From assembly GCA_001953115.1 (NCBI GenBank), contig LSSL01000858.1:3829-30274 (forward strand): DNA of 26,446 bases. The letters are read 5' to 3'. Shown in pieces: positions 1 to 10,284 of the stretch. The translations under genes and the position numbers were made by a program. The DNA is from Smittium mucronatum (lineage: Eukaryota; Kickxellomycota; Harpellomycetes; Harpellales; Legeriomycetaceae). Each line of letters starts with the position of its first letter. Position 1 is the stretch's first letter. The notes under the pieces are model-generated. The model was not told the DNA's origin. It saw only the letters and a program-made list of their open reading frames with translations, and ran no database searches.

Positions 1-147
1 GGATAATAGTCTTTTCTATACGACTTTTTCTTTTTTTCATATTTTTTTAGTATAGTTTTTAATATCGTTATATTAAAATAAAATTCCGTGATACAAAAAA
101 ATTTTCGTTGCTTTTATTGGCAGTTTATCATGATATAGTTTATAGGT

Positions 148-427
148 TACAGGGTTTTTCATTCCAATAGACCTTTTTTTCTGGGCCTGTGGGGTCATTC
201 TTATAACCAATAATCCACTTTAACTTATAAGCATTGGTATATGTCATTATTGGTTAAAATCATATTGTTCTTAGGTATTATAACTTTTTTCTTTTTGATT
301 GGTATAAACAATTATTCAGTCCAATAATAAAGCTTTTTTTATTTTCATCAAAAAAATAACCCCGCAAATCTGAAAAAATGGTCTATTGGAATGAAAAAAA
401 AGGTCTATTACTATGAAAAACCCTGTA
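148..427. mobile_element. MITE, Tc1/mariner-like ends, TA duplication
   Basis: A 276-bp non-coding element (150-425) has terminal inverted repeats of 31 bp, 150-180 and 395-425, matching at 28 of 31 positions. The outer end reads CAGGGTTTTTCATTCC and each end is flanked by TA (148-149 and 426-427), the duplication made by Tc1/mariner-type transposases. The right repeat is preceded by a second near-copy of its outer 20 bases (380-399, GGTCTATTGGAATGAAAAAA), so the right end is duplicated. An inner inverted repeat pairs 204-214 with 246-256. There is no transposase inside. It would have been moved in trans by a Tc1/mariner-type enzyme. The ends do not match the DNA around the two transposase relics further right, so the partner is unknown. 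Confidence 0.75.
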
Positions 428-2549
428 AATACATCGGCAAATTGCTCAAATTTATAACTTTTTTATTTTTTATTGGTATATTCCAAAATCTGACAGTTTT
501 TATATTTAAACCAATAAATACAAAAAGTCAAATAAAAAATAGACACGACTTAAGCGACAGCCTAGTCAAAGAATCACCCATTAGAAATATAACTTTCTTG
601 GCTAAATTGTATTTCGCTAGAATAATTGGGGCTGGAAATATTTCTAGATTTGGTGTTCTTTTTATTGAAGCTGTATTAATTTCTGCTTCCTAATTATTAT
701 AAGTAATAAAAAAGTAATATCTTCTATTTTTTGAGCTTAATCTATTATCGCAACAAATATAGGAATTCATTCTTTTTTTATCTATTTTAGTAACTATTTA
801 TCATTCATAAAAATCTATATGGTCAGTCATAATATTGTTTATTTGATTAAAAGTAGGAATATCTCAGTAAAGACAATGTTGATGGGGGTAAATTGGACGG
901 TAGGTATGACTATAATGACTCCTAAATAATCAATCGGTAGACCGACAGAGAAATATATTAGCACTGAATATACCAATCTTTTTTATTTCTTGCACTTTTT
1001 TATTATTATTTTTTAGCATGGATTTCATTGATCCCATCTTCCAATAAAATCCTGTGATAAGAAAACTCTCCCAGTAAATTTATCAGATGAAGAATCTAAA
1101 ATAAATTACTTTAGGGAAAGAAATGGCTAGTATCATGGAGTTTTATGAGCTTATTAGGTGATCCGAAATAATAATTCTAAGATTTAACCCCTCTAGGCCT
1201 CAATTATCCTTCTATTCAGTTACAATAATGTAGCGTCTTTTATTCGATGAAAAAATATAAATCTATAAGTGTGAAAGTAATAAATGTTATTATCGACAAT
1301 AAATTGGATTTTATTTTTGTAACATTAATTAGAAAGAGCTAAAGAGCCATTATTTTATTTAAATTAGGTAATAGATATTCAATTGCAAAATATTTTTTTT
1401 AGTTTAAATTTTGAAAACGAATCAAACTTGATCTAAAGAAATCATATCAATTACATTTGATAAAAAATGTGTTATAAAAAACAAAAGTTAATTAATGTGT
1501 TAAATTAAGTAAAAAAAAAAATCAATTTATGTATAAGCGAATAAAGTTTAAATCGGATTAGGTAAAAAAAGATAAAAAAATGCACCAATTTGAATCTTAA
1601 GATAGTCAATAATTAAAATAAAAAAAGGGTTAAATTTCACATTGCTCAGGCAAAATTATACCCATGAAATTTGGCGAAATTCGATTCCAATCAGAATTAT
1701 TTATATCAAAATAAATGTAAATATTTTCAATTTTTCAAAACTTATGGGGTTTTGATGGTTATTTGATATCATTTTATGCATAAACTTCAATTTAATTAAG
1801 AATTTTTGATTTTCATTTCGAAAATCCCCTAAAAAGATATTGTTTTTTCTATTTTTATGTGATTATAGAAAATCTTTTAGGGTTAAAGACATGTAAGCTT
1901 GTATAAATTTGAATCTTAAGTACTAGTTATATCATTTATAATATCAATTTAAGCCCTTTCAAAACCGGTGGTGGTAAAAAATAACTTTTTGACATTAGAC
2001 CTTAAACGCAATAAAACCTCTTAAATATAAAAAATGCATAATTTTATTTTATAATAAGAATAAGCCGGAATAAATGTAATTTGTTTAGAATTTTTCAAAA
2101 AAAGTGAATAAAAATTGCAATCTGATTAAAAGACAAAAAAATATTATATAGTTAGATTTTATTTGTAAAAAAGAGTAAAAATGGAAAATTCGCGTTTAAT
2201 TGAGATGCATTCATATATTGAAATCGAGAAAAATTAATCAATATAATGCGTTTTTTTCGAATTTCTTTTTAAAATTTAGTTATAAAATCTGCTTTGTTAA
2301 TGATTTATTTCAACTTTTAATAAAATATTCGATATAAATGAAAATTTAAAATACTTTGGTGTTATATAAAACATTATATTAATTTATCGAAATGATTTTA
2401 TGGATCTCATTCACGAAAATTTATTTAAATTTTGAATATGTAAACATCTACATACACATCGCTCGTACTATTTTTTTAAAAGAAAAAAGAAAATTGTTGT
2501 CTATTTCTTCAAAAAAATGATAGATTTAAAATTACAAAACTTTTAAGGC
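428..2549. other. AT-rich stretch, no gene recognised
   Basis: I found no convincing coding sequence on either strand. The reading frame that starts inside the MITE end (391-693) has a faintly helix-turn-helix-like tail but no family I can name. Around 870-960 a short plus-strand stretch rich in D, G and Y codons is slightly less AT-rich than its surroundings and may be an old gag-type remnant, but several stops break it. The phrase TTTGAATCTTAAG occurs at about 1590 and again at about 1908. Confidence 0.5.
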
Positions 2550-2859
2550 AAGCAGAGTCTATACCATTTGCCTCTAATTAACCCGCCTATTGCGGTTTCA
2601 ATTTAATATGAATCTCAAAGCATGGACACATAATTAGAAAAATTATCAGAACATAACTTTTTTGCTTTAAAAAAATTATAATTTCAATAATTTTACATTT
2701 TATTTTCATTGCTAAGCGGCGAACTTGCAGGAATGATTAGCTTAAAAGGAAAAAAACCAAAGCTATCTCGAAAAGACAGGTTACTTTTTTTTCTATATTT
2801 TTTTATGCAGTAATCATCTTTTTCTTCGATAGGTCTGAGCTTTGGTATGAACTCTGCTT
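2550..2859. repeat. Imperfect inverted repeat pair
   Basis: The left arm at 2550-2571 (AAGCAGAGTCTATACCATT...) is matched by the reverse complement of 2839-2859 (AAGCAGAGTTCATACCA...). Fifteen of the first 17 positions agree. The arms lie about 270 bp apart and could be decayed terminal repeats of a small DNA element, but I see no target duplication. Confidence 0.35.
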
Positions 2860-2929
2860 CTTTCAAAGACCAATAGAAAGAATGACAAATTCTATGAAAA
2901 AAAAGCCTAAGGATACTTTTCTGATATTT
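2693..2929 (-). other. Open frame of 78 codons without recognised product
   Basis: Between two stops on the minus strand lies a frame of 78 sense codons with no ATG near its start. It contains the stretch LKEAEFIPKLRPIEEKDDY, whose mixed composition is unlike the surrounding poly-Lys/Ile/Asn noise. It sits inside the imperfect inverted repeat pair 2550-2859. I do not recognise a family. It may be a relic of another transposon or chance, since AT-rich DNA of this length yields a few open frames of this size. Confidence 0.2.
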
Positions 2930-3114
2930 TTAGAAAAAAATATCAATTATTAAAAAGGATTTTTTATAATCATTACCTCTAACAGCGCTAATAATTGACA
3001 CTTATATACAAGAGTATCAATGATTTTCTGGGAAATTTAATAATTCAAAAGTATTTTATTAAGGTAAAAACAAAAAATTTGAATAAAACGAGAAAACCGA
3101 AACTTTCCTAGTTA

Positions 3115-3280
3115 GCTAATAAATTTCGAATACATTGGTTAGATTCGAATATTTTCTATAAGATAGATTAAATCGGACTTAATTTGACTATTTTAGGCTA
3201 TTTTCAACTAATGTGCAGCTTCAAACAATAATTGCACATATATGTTTAGTGGTTTTCGACTAAAGTAAATTTAGCGTGAA
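3115..3280 (-). repeat. Old dispersed repeat, copy A
   Basis: Read on the minus strand, this segment aligns over about 165 bases, with many substitutions and small gaps, to the plus strand of 6318-6487. Shared landmarks occur in the same order: TAAATTTA, ATTGTTTGAAGC, AAATAG, AATTAAG, TTATA, CGAAT, AACCAAT and GAAATTTAT. The two copies are inverted relative to each other. No protein family is recognisable. Confidence 0.5.
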
Positions 3281-4489
3281 AGAATTATCCATCTATAAAA
3301 TAAATGTCCTTGATTTGGGTTTGAAAATCTAACGACATGAATCAGTCCTAAAATCAAATATTTTAAATATCCCAAAAATCTAAGTGCGAAATTGTAAAAA
3401 ATAATAAATCAACCCACTTTTTTTTATAAATGTACCAATAATTTATAGGTAATCCATTTGAACTACAAAATATGTTATTATCTCTTGTATCTTTTATTTT
3501 TATAACACCAAAAGAATATAACGATTATAAAGCACATATATAATTTTACTGTTTATTTTAAATTTACACCCGAATTTCATTCTTTTATTTATTTAAAAGT
3601 GGCAGGTATTTTTTATTTTTATAAGAACTTAAATTATAAAAATTTTCTTTAATAAAATCATTTTTTCAAATACATAGCACAGTTTTCATTCCGACTATTG
3701 CATGACCTTATAGTTCTCCCTGAAAAATGTAAGTAATATGTAAAAAAACCTTATTCAACCCCTAATAATTTTTTTGAGTTGCTGATATTCAATCAGACAT
3801 AATTTTTTATAAATAATTTTTAAACTAATTAAATGAAAAATATGTTGATTTATTATAGAAAAATACATTATTTTTATACAATATATTTACCACTGAGACG
3901 AGCCCTAAATGTAAAACATTAACCTATCAACTAAAAGAAAAAGCTATATATTATACAAAAAAGAGATTTTTTTTCAAATAGATAGTATCAACCAGGTAAT
4001 ATATATTTACATATGTTTGTCCCGTATTTTCTGCTAATGAATTTTCAAAGCAGATAAATAAATCCAATTTACTAATATAGATGTAAGTTAATATCTATAA
4101 TAGTTACCTGTTGACTTCTGAATGCTTCATGCTGCCTGATTTGAACATTTATTTACATATTTTCAAACTCAAACACTTAAATAGCACTATTAACTTATTC
4201 GAAATATCAAAATATCCTATTGTTAAAACGTTCATTTATTAGATCATATTTTAAATAGAAATTTTTATCTAAGAAATTAAATGAAAAATTAAATTCATAC
4301 ATATTAATGTATATGAAGAGATATAATTGAGATTAAAACGATTCTCTATTTAAAGCAGAATTTCTTGATGTTTTTTTAAGGCATCCAAAACTAATTCTTA
4401 TGCTTATTAATTTAATTTCGAAAATATTATTTATATTTTTTTTCGATGATAAAATAGTAAATATGATTGTAATTTTAATTTTTTAATAA
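3281..4489. other. AT-rich stretch, no gene recognised
   Basis: No coding region, RNA gene or clear repeat was recognised. Composition is close to random AT-rich sequence with frequent stops in all six frames. Confidence 0.5.
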
Positions 4490-5812
4490 AGGAAAGGTGT
4501 GAAATAAGCCCATCAAATCTTTGGAGACTGATCTTACGAACAGAATTTCATTTTATTTAAATAATCGAAAAAATATCATCTAATTTATAGAAGCTCATAG
4601 TATTCAGCTTTTTCTCAATCCCAAAAACCTCTCATTCAGAAAAAAATTCGGCACAAGATTTGAATAAATTTTACACCGAGTCAGCTTTGATGTAAATTTT
4701 TTTTAATTAGTTTCTTCAGATAAAATTAATTCGTTTTAATTCATTTTCTTCAAATCGGTTTTGTAAAAAGGATCTAAATCCACCATTATTTCGGAGAAAA
4801 ACCCAATAAAATCTAAGAATATAAACTTTTCCATTCCAATTATTTGTTTTTGACAGTCAGAATAAACCTTTTTAAAGAATTATTAGTTGATAGTATATAA
4901 TTATCGAAACCTTCATACCAATTTGAATTTTTAGAAAGATATTTGTATTTTATTTTCTTTAGAGCTTGACTTAGAATTGATTAAATGGGCCATTTTTTCA
5001 GAATATGCTTATCTAAAATCTCGATAATTTGTCATTTGGCATAAGGTTAATGCTACATATGTCTTGATATATCAGTTGAATATAAGTTTTATTTACTTTT
5101 TTAAGAACATCTGAGATGTTCTTAAAAACATCTAGCCAAGAGTTTTTTCTTTTGATTTAGGTGCGAAATTGGTTTAATGCTGCTGATATCTGTGCTGCTG
5201 AATTGGAAATAATGTTATTTATCTTTAAATCAGAACAATTATTGTCGATTTCGTTTTTCAAAACGTTAAATACCCGTAAAGAATATTCAGTATTACCTTT
5301 GGAGACTATAGAGATAGACAACGGTATAGATATTTAATTTATATCGGTTATACCAGAGATTATCACAGGTTATCCTTCCTTGAATAATTTTAATGTGTTT
5401 TTTATTTTAAACACGATTGAAAAAGAAAATATTTTTGCTTCTTATTTTGAGGTTATAATAACCTTTAATTAATTGATTCTCTTAATATAGCTTGCCTCAT
5501 ATGCATTAAAATCTTAGCCAAAAGTATCTAAATAAATAAATAATTACAATATTTATTAATTATTTTTCAAAAAATAAATATATTAAAATACCTTTCATAC
5601 TCTGAATTTTTTTTTTCAAAAATCTCAATAGAAACTGATTTACAGCTCAATGTTTTTTTTCTTTCGTCATTTAAAACTTATTATATCTTTTTTTTAGATC
5701 CGCATTTATTTCTTTTTTTTCCTAGAATTTTTTTTATTCTATCAGTCTTAATCCGATCTTTGTATAGATCAAGAATAAATTTATTTCTTATAACTGGGCT
5801 TCCTTTCCGCAG
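4490..5812 (-). pseudogene. MULE transposase relic with FLYWCH-like N-terminus
   Basis: Conceptual translation of the minus strand, with several stops and frame changes, gives pieces in the order expected for a Mutator-like transposase. At 5697-5812 a 41-codon open piece (FILDLYKDRIKTDR, then KKRNKCGS) resembles the FLYWCH zinc finger common at the start of such proteins, with its first Cys region degraded. At 5268-5330 comes PLSISIVSKGNTEY, like the strand before the second catalytic block. At 5164-5214 IISNSAAQISAALNQF aligns with the block that normally reads I-x-S-D-x-A, here with Asn for Asp. At 5097-5138 WLDVFKNISDVLKK fits the C-W-x-H-V-x-K-N motif, with Cys and His lost. At 4864-4935 NWYEGF and STNNSLKRF match the late TNN-S-L-E motif. 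A degraded Cys-containing stretch at about 4613-4663 may be the C-terminal SWIM finger. Family assignment is by motif order only. Confidence 0.6.
5098..5128. repeat. Perfect 15-bp inverted repeat
   Basis: TTTTTAAGAACATCT (5098-5112) is followed after a single G by its exact reverse complement (5114-5128). It lies within the MULE relic, where the minus strand encodes KNISDVLKK, so the symmetry may be a chance product of the coding repeat. It has no terminator context that I can recognise. Confidence 0.7.
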
Positions 5813-6317
5813 TTAGTTATGTGTATATTTTTACGGTAGGTAACGATTTTTTTACTTAAAAATATATATACTTTTAATTAACGTCTGCAATCGTTTATAA
5901 ATTTATTTTAACAATAATAAAATGTGGATGCGTACTTTGTAAAGTTATTTTAGTGCTAATTTTCCAGAAATTAGAGATTTAAATGTACTCAAAATTATCC
6001 TCTGTTTCATAATCGATTCTTTTCCTTAACCTAACTAAATTTTTAAATTGATCCATTCTAAAAGATTTTTTTATATAACTTATATAAAGTATTTATTACA
6101 TAAAGAAGAATTATATGGATATATTTATCCAAAAGAATGAAGTATTGAAATCCGCGTTTATGCAAATAACATTAATATAAAATTCTTAAACTCACATAAA
6201 ATTTTGAAGTCTCAGCCAGAAATTTTTGTGAAATGCGCTTGTCTAATTTGGAATCTTGATTCTATTTACCATCTAAATTTTAGCTCTTTTCAAAATTTTA
6301 TCGAATGCTAATATTTT

Positions 6318-6487
6318 GATTTAAATTTAGTTAAAATTAGTAAAAAGCTGCATAATAAATTTATGAAAATATTGTTTGAAGCACAATTAAGTCAAAATGG
6401 CTTGAAATAGCCGAATTAAGCCAAAATTTATCATTTTTATAAAAAAGTATCGAATGTTAACCAATATAATAGAAATTTATAATTTAA
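6318..6487 (+). repeat. Old dispersed repeat, copy B
   Basis: This is the inverted partner of 3115-3280, with the same ordered landmarks (TAAATTTA, ATATTGTTTGAAGC, GAAATAG, GAATTAAG, AACCAAT, GAAATTTAT). It ends about 100-200 bp from the 3' end of the decayed LINE. It could be a non-autonomous element or the remains of a longer one. Confidence 0.5.
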
Positions 6488-6688
6488 AATATATTTCAAA
6501 CGAAAGTGTGAATATTTTCGGTATAATTAATTATGAATTTATTCATGATTTTAGCATATTTTTAGATAGAGCTGATTTATTTTTTGTTCTAAAGATTTTA
6601 TGAATGGTTAAGCCATATAAATTTTCTATATTTGGAAACCTGGTTTTCATTGGTGCTAAAAAAATCATATATAGCATTAGTAGTAACT

Positions 6689-8664
6689 CTATTGGATATC
6701 CCAGATCCAACTATTAATTTTTTTGCAATAAAGTGACATACAAAGTTTCATTTTTTTAATCCTTGTGAAGCCAAAGTAGATAGGTTTAAAATTTTCTTTT
6801 GCCATTTTACATAATATAAATTCATGTAATTCGATAAATAAACCCTTATTACATATCCCAATTTCTTCCATTGTTATTAATCCGTTTTGGAACAATAGGT
6901 TATGTATCTTGTTATTTTGGGCTCTAGGCATATTTTATTTATTTTCATCCAATAGAATATTGGTTCATTGTTGCGTAATTTTCCAATCTTTTCCATTTTG
7001 GTTCGCTTAGTAGTTTTTTTCTAGATATTGTGTCTATTAAATCCTTTATTGTATTTTAATAACCATTTTATATTGGTTTATTGTTAATCAAATACATATT
7101 TTCTGTTATTATAAGTTTTGGAGTGCAGTTTTTGCTAAATCAATTGTTTTTTTTGAGCGTTTTAACAGTAAAAAATATTGGTTCATTGATTATATTAATC
7201 GAATAAATGTATTCGGAGTTATAATTCCATATTAGTTTTGATCCAACAATAAATTCTCCTACATTGTTTATTCCTTTTTTAGGTAGAAAAGATATATCCT
7301 TTTTTGATATTTTTGTATCTAATATAATATTTAAGTTGTTTTTTTCGCTAATTTTATATTTTCTTGGGTATAATCTGTCATTTTGGATATATCTATTTCA
7401 TATAAAGATTTTTTTTTAAAACCGACTTCTAGATTGGTGCAAATTTATAGATTTTTTTTATTTCTGAATTTACTATTAGTAAATATGTAGAGTTATGAAT
7501 TATAAATATATATTGGTCGGAAATTGGGGGTTTTCTATATCCAATACGTTATTAATTTTCCTCTATTTGTTATAATTTCATTATACTATTTTAGGAATAG
7601 AGTTTTTTTTTGGACTTCTATAATAATTAGGCCAAAATTTCCGTTTTTTTATCAAATTTAAATGTCTCAATTTTTATTTAGGGGTTTTTATTATTTCGAA
7701 TAAATTTTTTTATAATCTTTTTGGTGTTAGTTATGTATTATTTATCGAATGATATTACATGAGCGCTATACCATAGCTTTGAAAGAAAAATTGTGTTCGC
7801 CAATAAGATATTTTCCTTTATGGAATTTTTTCTATTTTTCCAACTAGATATTTTATTCAAAAATTTAGTGGATAGGTTCTCTTGGCTTTCTTGAACCGAT
7901 AATCTGGTGAAGCGTAATAAAATCCCCAGATATTTGAATCTAACGTTAGGTGATGTGCATTTATTATCTAAACAATCTATATTTGGAGCACCTAATTTAA
8001 TTTATATTGATTTTTCATAGTTTATATTGGAGTTTGGTGTTAATGAATAGATTTTTAAAGCCTCTTTCAAGAAAAATTCTTCATTTATTATATTAATCCC
8101 TATTAAAAAATCATCTTCATTTGCTAAGAATATAAATTTTGTATTGGCTGTTGGGATGCCTCTAATTCTTTTTTCTATTAAAATACGAAGGGGTTCTATT
8201 ATCATATTGAATAATGACGGGGATAAAGGATACACTTTTATAAGTCTCTGTTTTATAGAAAAAAAATTCGGACACATCACCATTAATTATTATTGCGGTC
8301 TTTGGATTGGTTTATAAGCATTTTATCTTTTTTATCAATACTTGGCTAAATATTAAATTATCTAAGCATTTGAATAATACACCCAATCAAATCTGTCGTA
8401 AGCTTTTTTTTGGTCAGGAATTAGTATATATCCATTGGTCAATCCGGGGGGTTTTTTTACTGTTTTCAATTAAGAATTTTTTTTGCTAGGGCGTTATCAA
8501 ATATGCTATTTTTATAAATAAAACCTGATTGGCTCTTATTTATTAATTTTCCAATGACATTTTTTATTCTATCTGTTATGATTTTTGTGTAAATATTTTC
8601 TTATATATTAGATAGTGTAATAGTCCTCTAGTTTAAGATTTTTAGGATATCCTTTTTTTGGTAT
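6689..8664 (-). pseudogene. LINE ORF2, RT fingers/palm to C-terminus (3' half)
   Basis: Starting at the Ty3 insertion and reading leftward, the order is IPKKGYPKNL (8640-8662), a TDRIKNVIGKLINKSQSGF block (about 8540), DQKKAYDRFDW (8373-8415, RT motif A with its Asp), PLSPSLFNMIIEPL (about 8188-8232, motif B), NEDDFLIG (about 8093-8130, the YADD box with both catalytic Asp kept but Tyr and Ala changed), FKYLGILL (about 7930), and LANTIFLSKLWYSAHV (about 7770-7815), typical of the LINE RT thumb. The last open piece, 6689-6931, carries C-x8-H-x4-C, three of the four ligands of the LINE C-terminal zinc knuckle; the first Cys is absent. Stops occur throughout, for example at 8002. This would have been the polymerase for target-primed reverse transcription. 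Confidence 0.85.
8661..8664. repeat. Target-site duplication, left (GTAT)
   Basis: GTAT immediately before the 5' LTR is repeated at 14526-14529 immediately after the 3' LTR. Counting the adjoining T would give a 5-bp GTATT shared with the first LTR base, so a length of 4 or 5 cannot be distinguished. Confidence 0.8.
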
Positions 8665-9110
8665 TGTTATGACAATACATTTAAAATATCTGGAATGTAA
8701 TTATGCGTTTATGTAATCAACGAATTATGATTAACATCGACTTAATAAAGAATGTTACGATTCTTCTATCAATAAATTTCTTTGTTTAATAAAGCCATAG
8801 ATTACATAAAGTGTGTCTCAATTAGATTTCACCAAGACAAATTAATATAAAACAAAAACACAAAAAATAGCCATACGAGATAATACTTTTCTTTACTATT
8901 TTACAAATTACTATTCATTATATAATGAGAGGTTTTTCTCTAATTGGGTTATTTTGACCTCTTGATTAGTTTCTTATAAATTCCATATATATTATAATCT
9001 TTTTATACTCGAAAATATCTTACTAAATAATAAATCCGTAAACTTAATAATTATTTCATTTATAATTAGTAATTAATAGCTATTCTATCACGACAAAAGG
9101 GGTCATCACA
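8665..9110 (+). repeat. 5' LTR
   Basis: The LTR is 446 bp, beginning TGTTATGAC and ending GTCATCACA, a short inverted terminal repeat of the usual TG...CA form. It matches 14081-14525 at about 98%. It holds AATAAA at 8771 and 8789 and several TATA-like runs near 8984-9000; which of these are used cannot be told from sequence alone. The right limit is confirmed by the primer-binding site starting at the next base. Confidence 0.95.
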
Positions 9111-9122
9111 TGGTAGCACCAC
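9111..9122 (+). other. Primer-binding site for initiator tRNA-Met (likely)
   Basis: TGGTAGCACCAC follows the 5' LTR directly. It would pair with a tRNA 3' end reading ...GGTGCTACCA. An acceptor arm with U at position 72 (so A1:U72) is the hallmark of eukaryotic initiator tRNA-Met, the usual primer for fungal LTR elements. The family is inferred; the host tRNA is not in this window. Confidence 0.7.
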
Positions 9123-9222
9123 AAATCGTACCCAGGCCATAAACTAACCGATAACTATAATAAATAAACATACAACTTTGCGACGTCCCTGTGTTAAACA
9201 TCCAGTTAAATCAAATTAAATA

Positions 9223-10279
9223 ATGGATATGACAACTACTATAGCCGCTGCAGTCAGTGAAGTTTTGGCTCAACAACCAGGATTATCTGTCCAGATTCTC
9301 AATCTTCCTGAATAAAGTGGAATTGAAAGTACAACTTCATTCAAATCTTGGTATACCAAATGCTTAAGCTTGTTCGATGCTTTTGCAATACGTGACGAAG
9401 CTCGAAGAGTAGCAAATCTTTGTCTTCAATTAAAAGGCACAGCTGAAACCACACTTGGATATTTTGTATTAGCCAATCCAAGCGTAGTATTTACTACGAC
9501 AAAGTTGTTTTATGATAATCTCTCACCATTATTTGTCGATCCAAGCTATCCGCAAGTACTGCGTAGAAAGTTGCATACGCTTAAAAAAACTGGATCTTTA
9601 GCCGACTATATATCCGCTGAATCCAATTTGCTGGGTGATTATAAAAACATATCAGATGCCGAACGTATATACCTATTCAAGTATGGTTTATATACTAAAT
9701 TTTTAGATATTTTAAATCTAAAAACCCCTTCATAGTTCCTGAAAGCCATAAATTGCGTTAGTAACATGGTAAAGCAATAGATATGAGATTTGCCCAGACT
9801 ACAGTACGCGACCCCATGCTATGAAAATAGAGAATATAAGCTTAAACAAAATTAATTTGAATAAAGATCAAGAGTTTGGTACAAAAAATACAAAATCTGT
9901 ATTATTAAACGACAGCTTTGACAACGACACATTTTTATACAGTTTAAATGGCTCAAAAGTGCCTATAAAAGTTTCAGGACGTCTCGATAGAGCGTACCTT
10001 AATAAAAACATGGTATGTTGGAATTGCGGGATGCCTGGAAACAGGCGCGCAGAATGTAAAAAGCTCCCGATAAAATTCAATGACGGTGGATATAACTCTA
10101 GGAACCAGTACAACATTAAAAAAAATAAATATAATCGGAACCCAAATTTCAGGAATAACAGAAATTTCTGTACAAACCGCAGAGATAATAATTACAGTAA
10201 AAATCGTAGTAATTACTACAATAACGACCATGGTTATAATGAGGATAGTTTTGACTCGAGAAACGGGCCAAGTCAATAG
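9223..10279 (+). pseudogene. gag: Ty3/gypsy gag (capsid and nucleocapsid), broken
   Basis: The likely start is ATG 9223, 112 bp after the LTR, in the same frame as the open piece 9370-9735; a TAA at 9313 interrupts after 30 codons. The capsid part carries W-x3-C-x2-L-F-D-A-F-A and DEARRVANLCLQLKGTAETT, typical of Ty3-type gag. A tail RFAQTTVRDPM appears in a different frame at about 9786, then the frame changes again to 9821-10279. That last piece has a CCHC-type knuckle, CWNCGMPGNRRAEC (about 10015-10056), in which the His is Asn (AAC), and ends in an Asn/Arg/Tyr-rich basic tail. Gag would package the RNA into virus-like particles; this copy cannot make an intact one. Confidence 0.85.
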
Positions 10280-10284
10280 TTAGC

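Noticed and set aside
391..693. Open frame of 100 codons on the plus strand
   Set aside because: It starts inside the MITE terminal repeat and reads out through it. The tail has a faint helix-turn-helix look (IGAGNISRFGV), but I can name no family and there is no supporting context.
8307..8489. Plus-strand open frame of 60 codons
   Set aside because: It lies opposite LINE RT motif A on the minus strand, which carries the recognisable signal.
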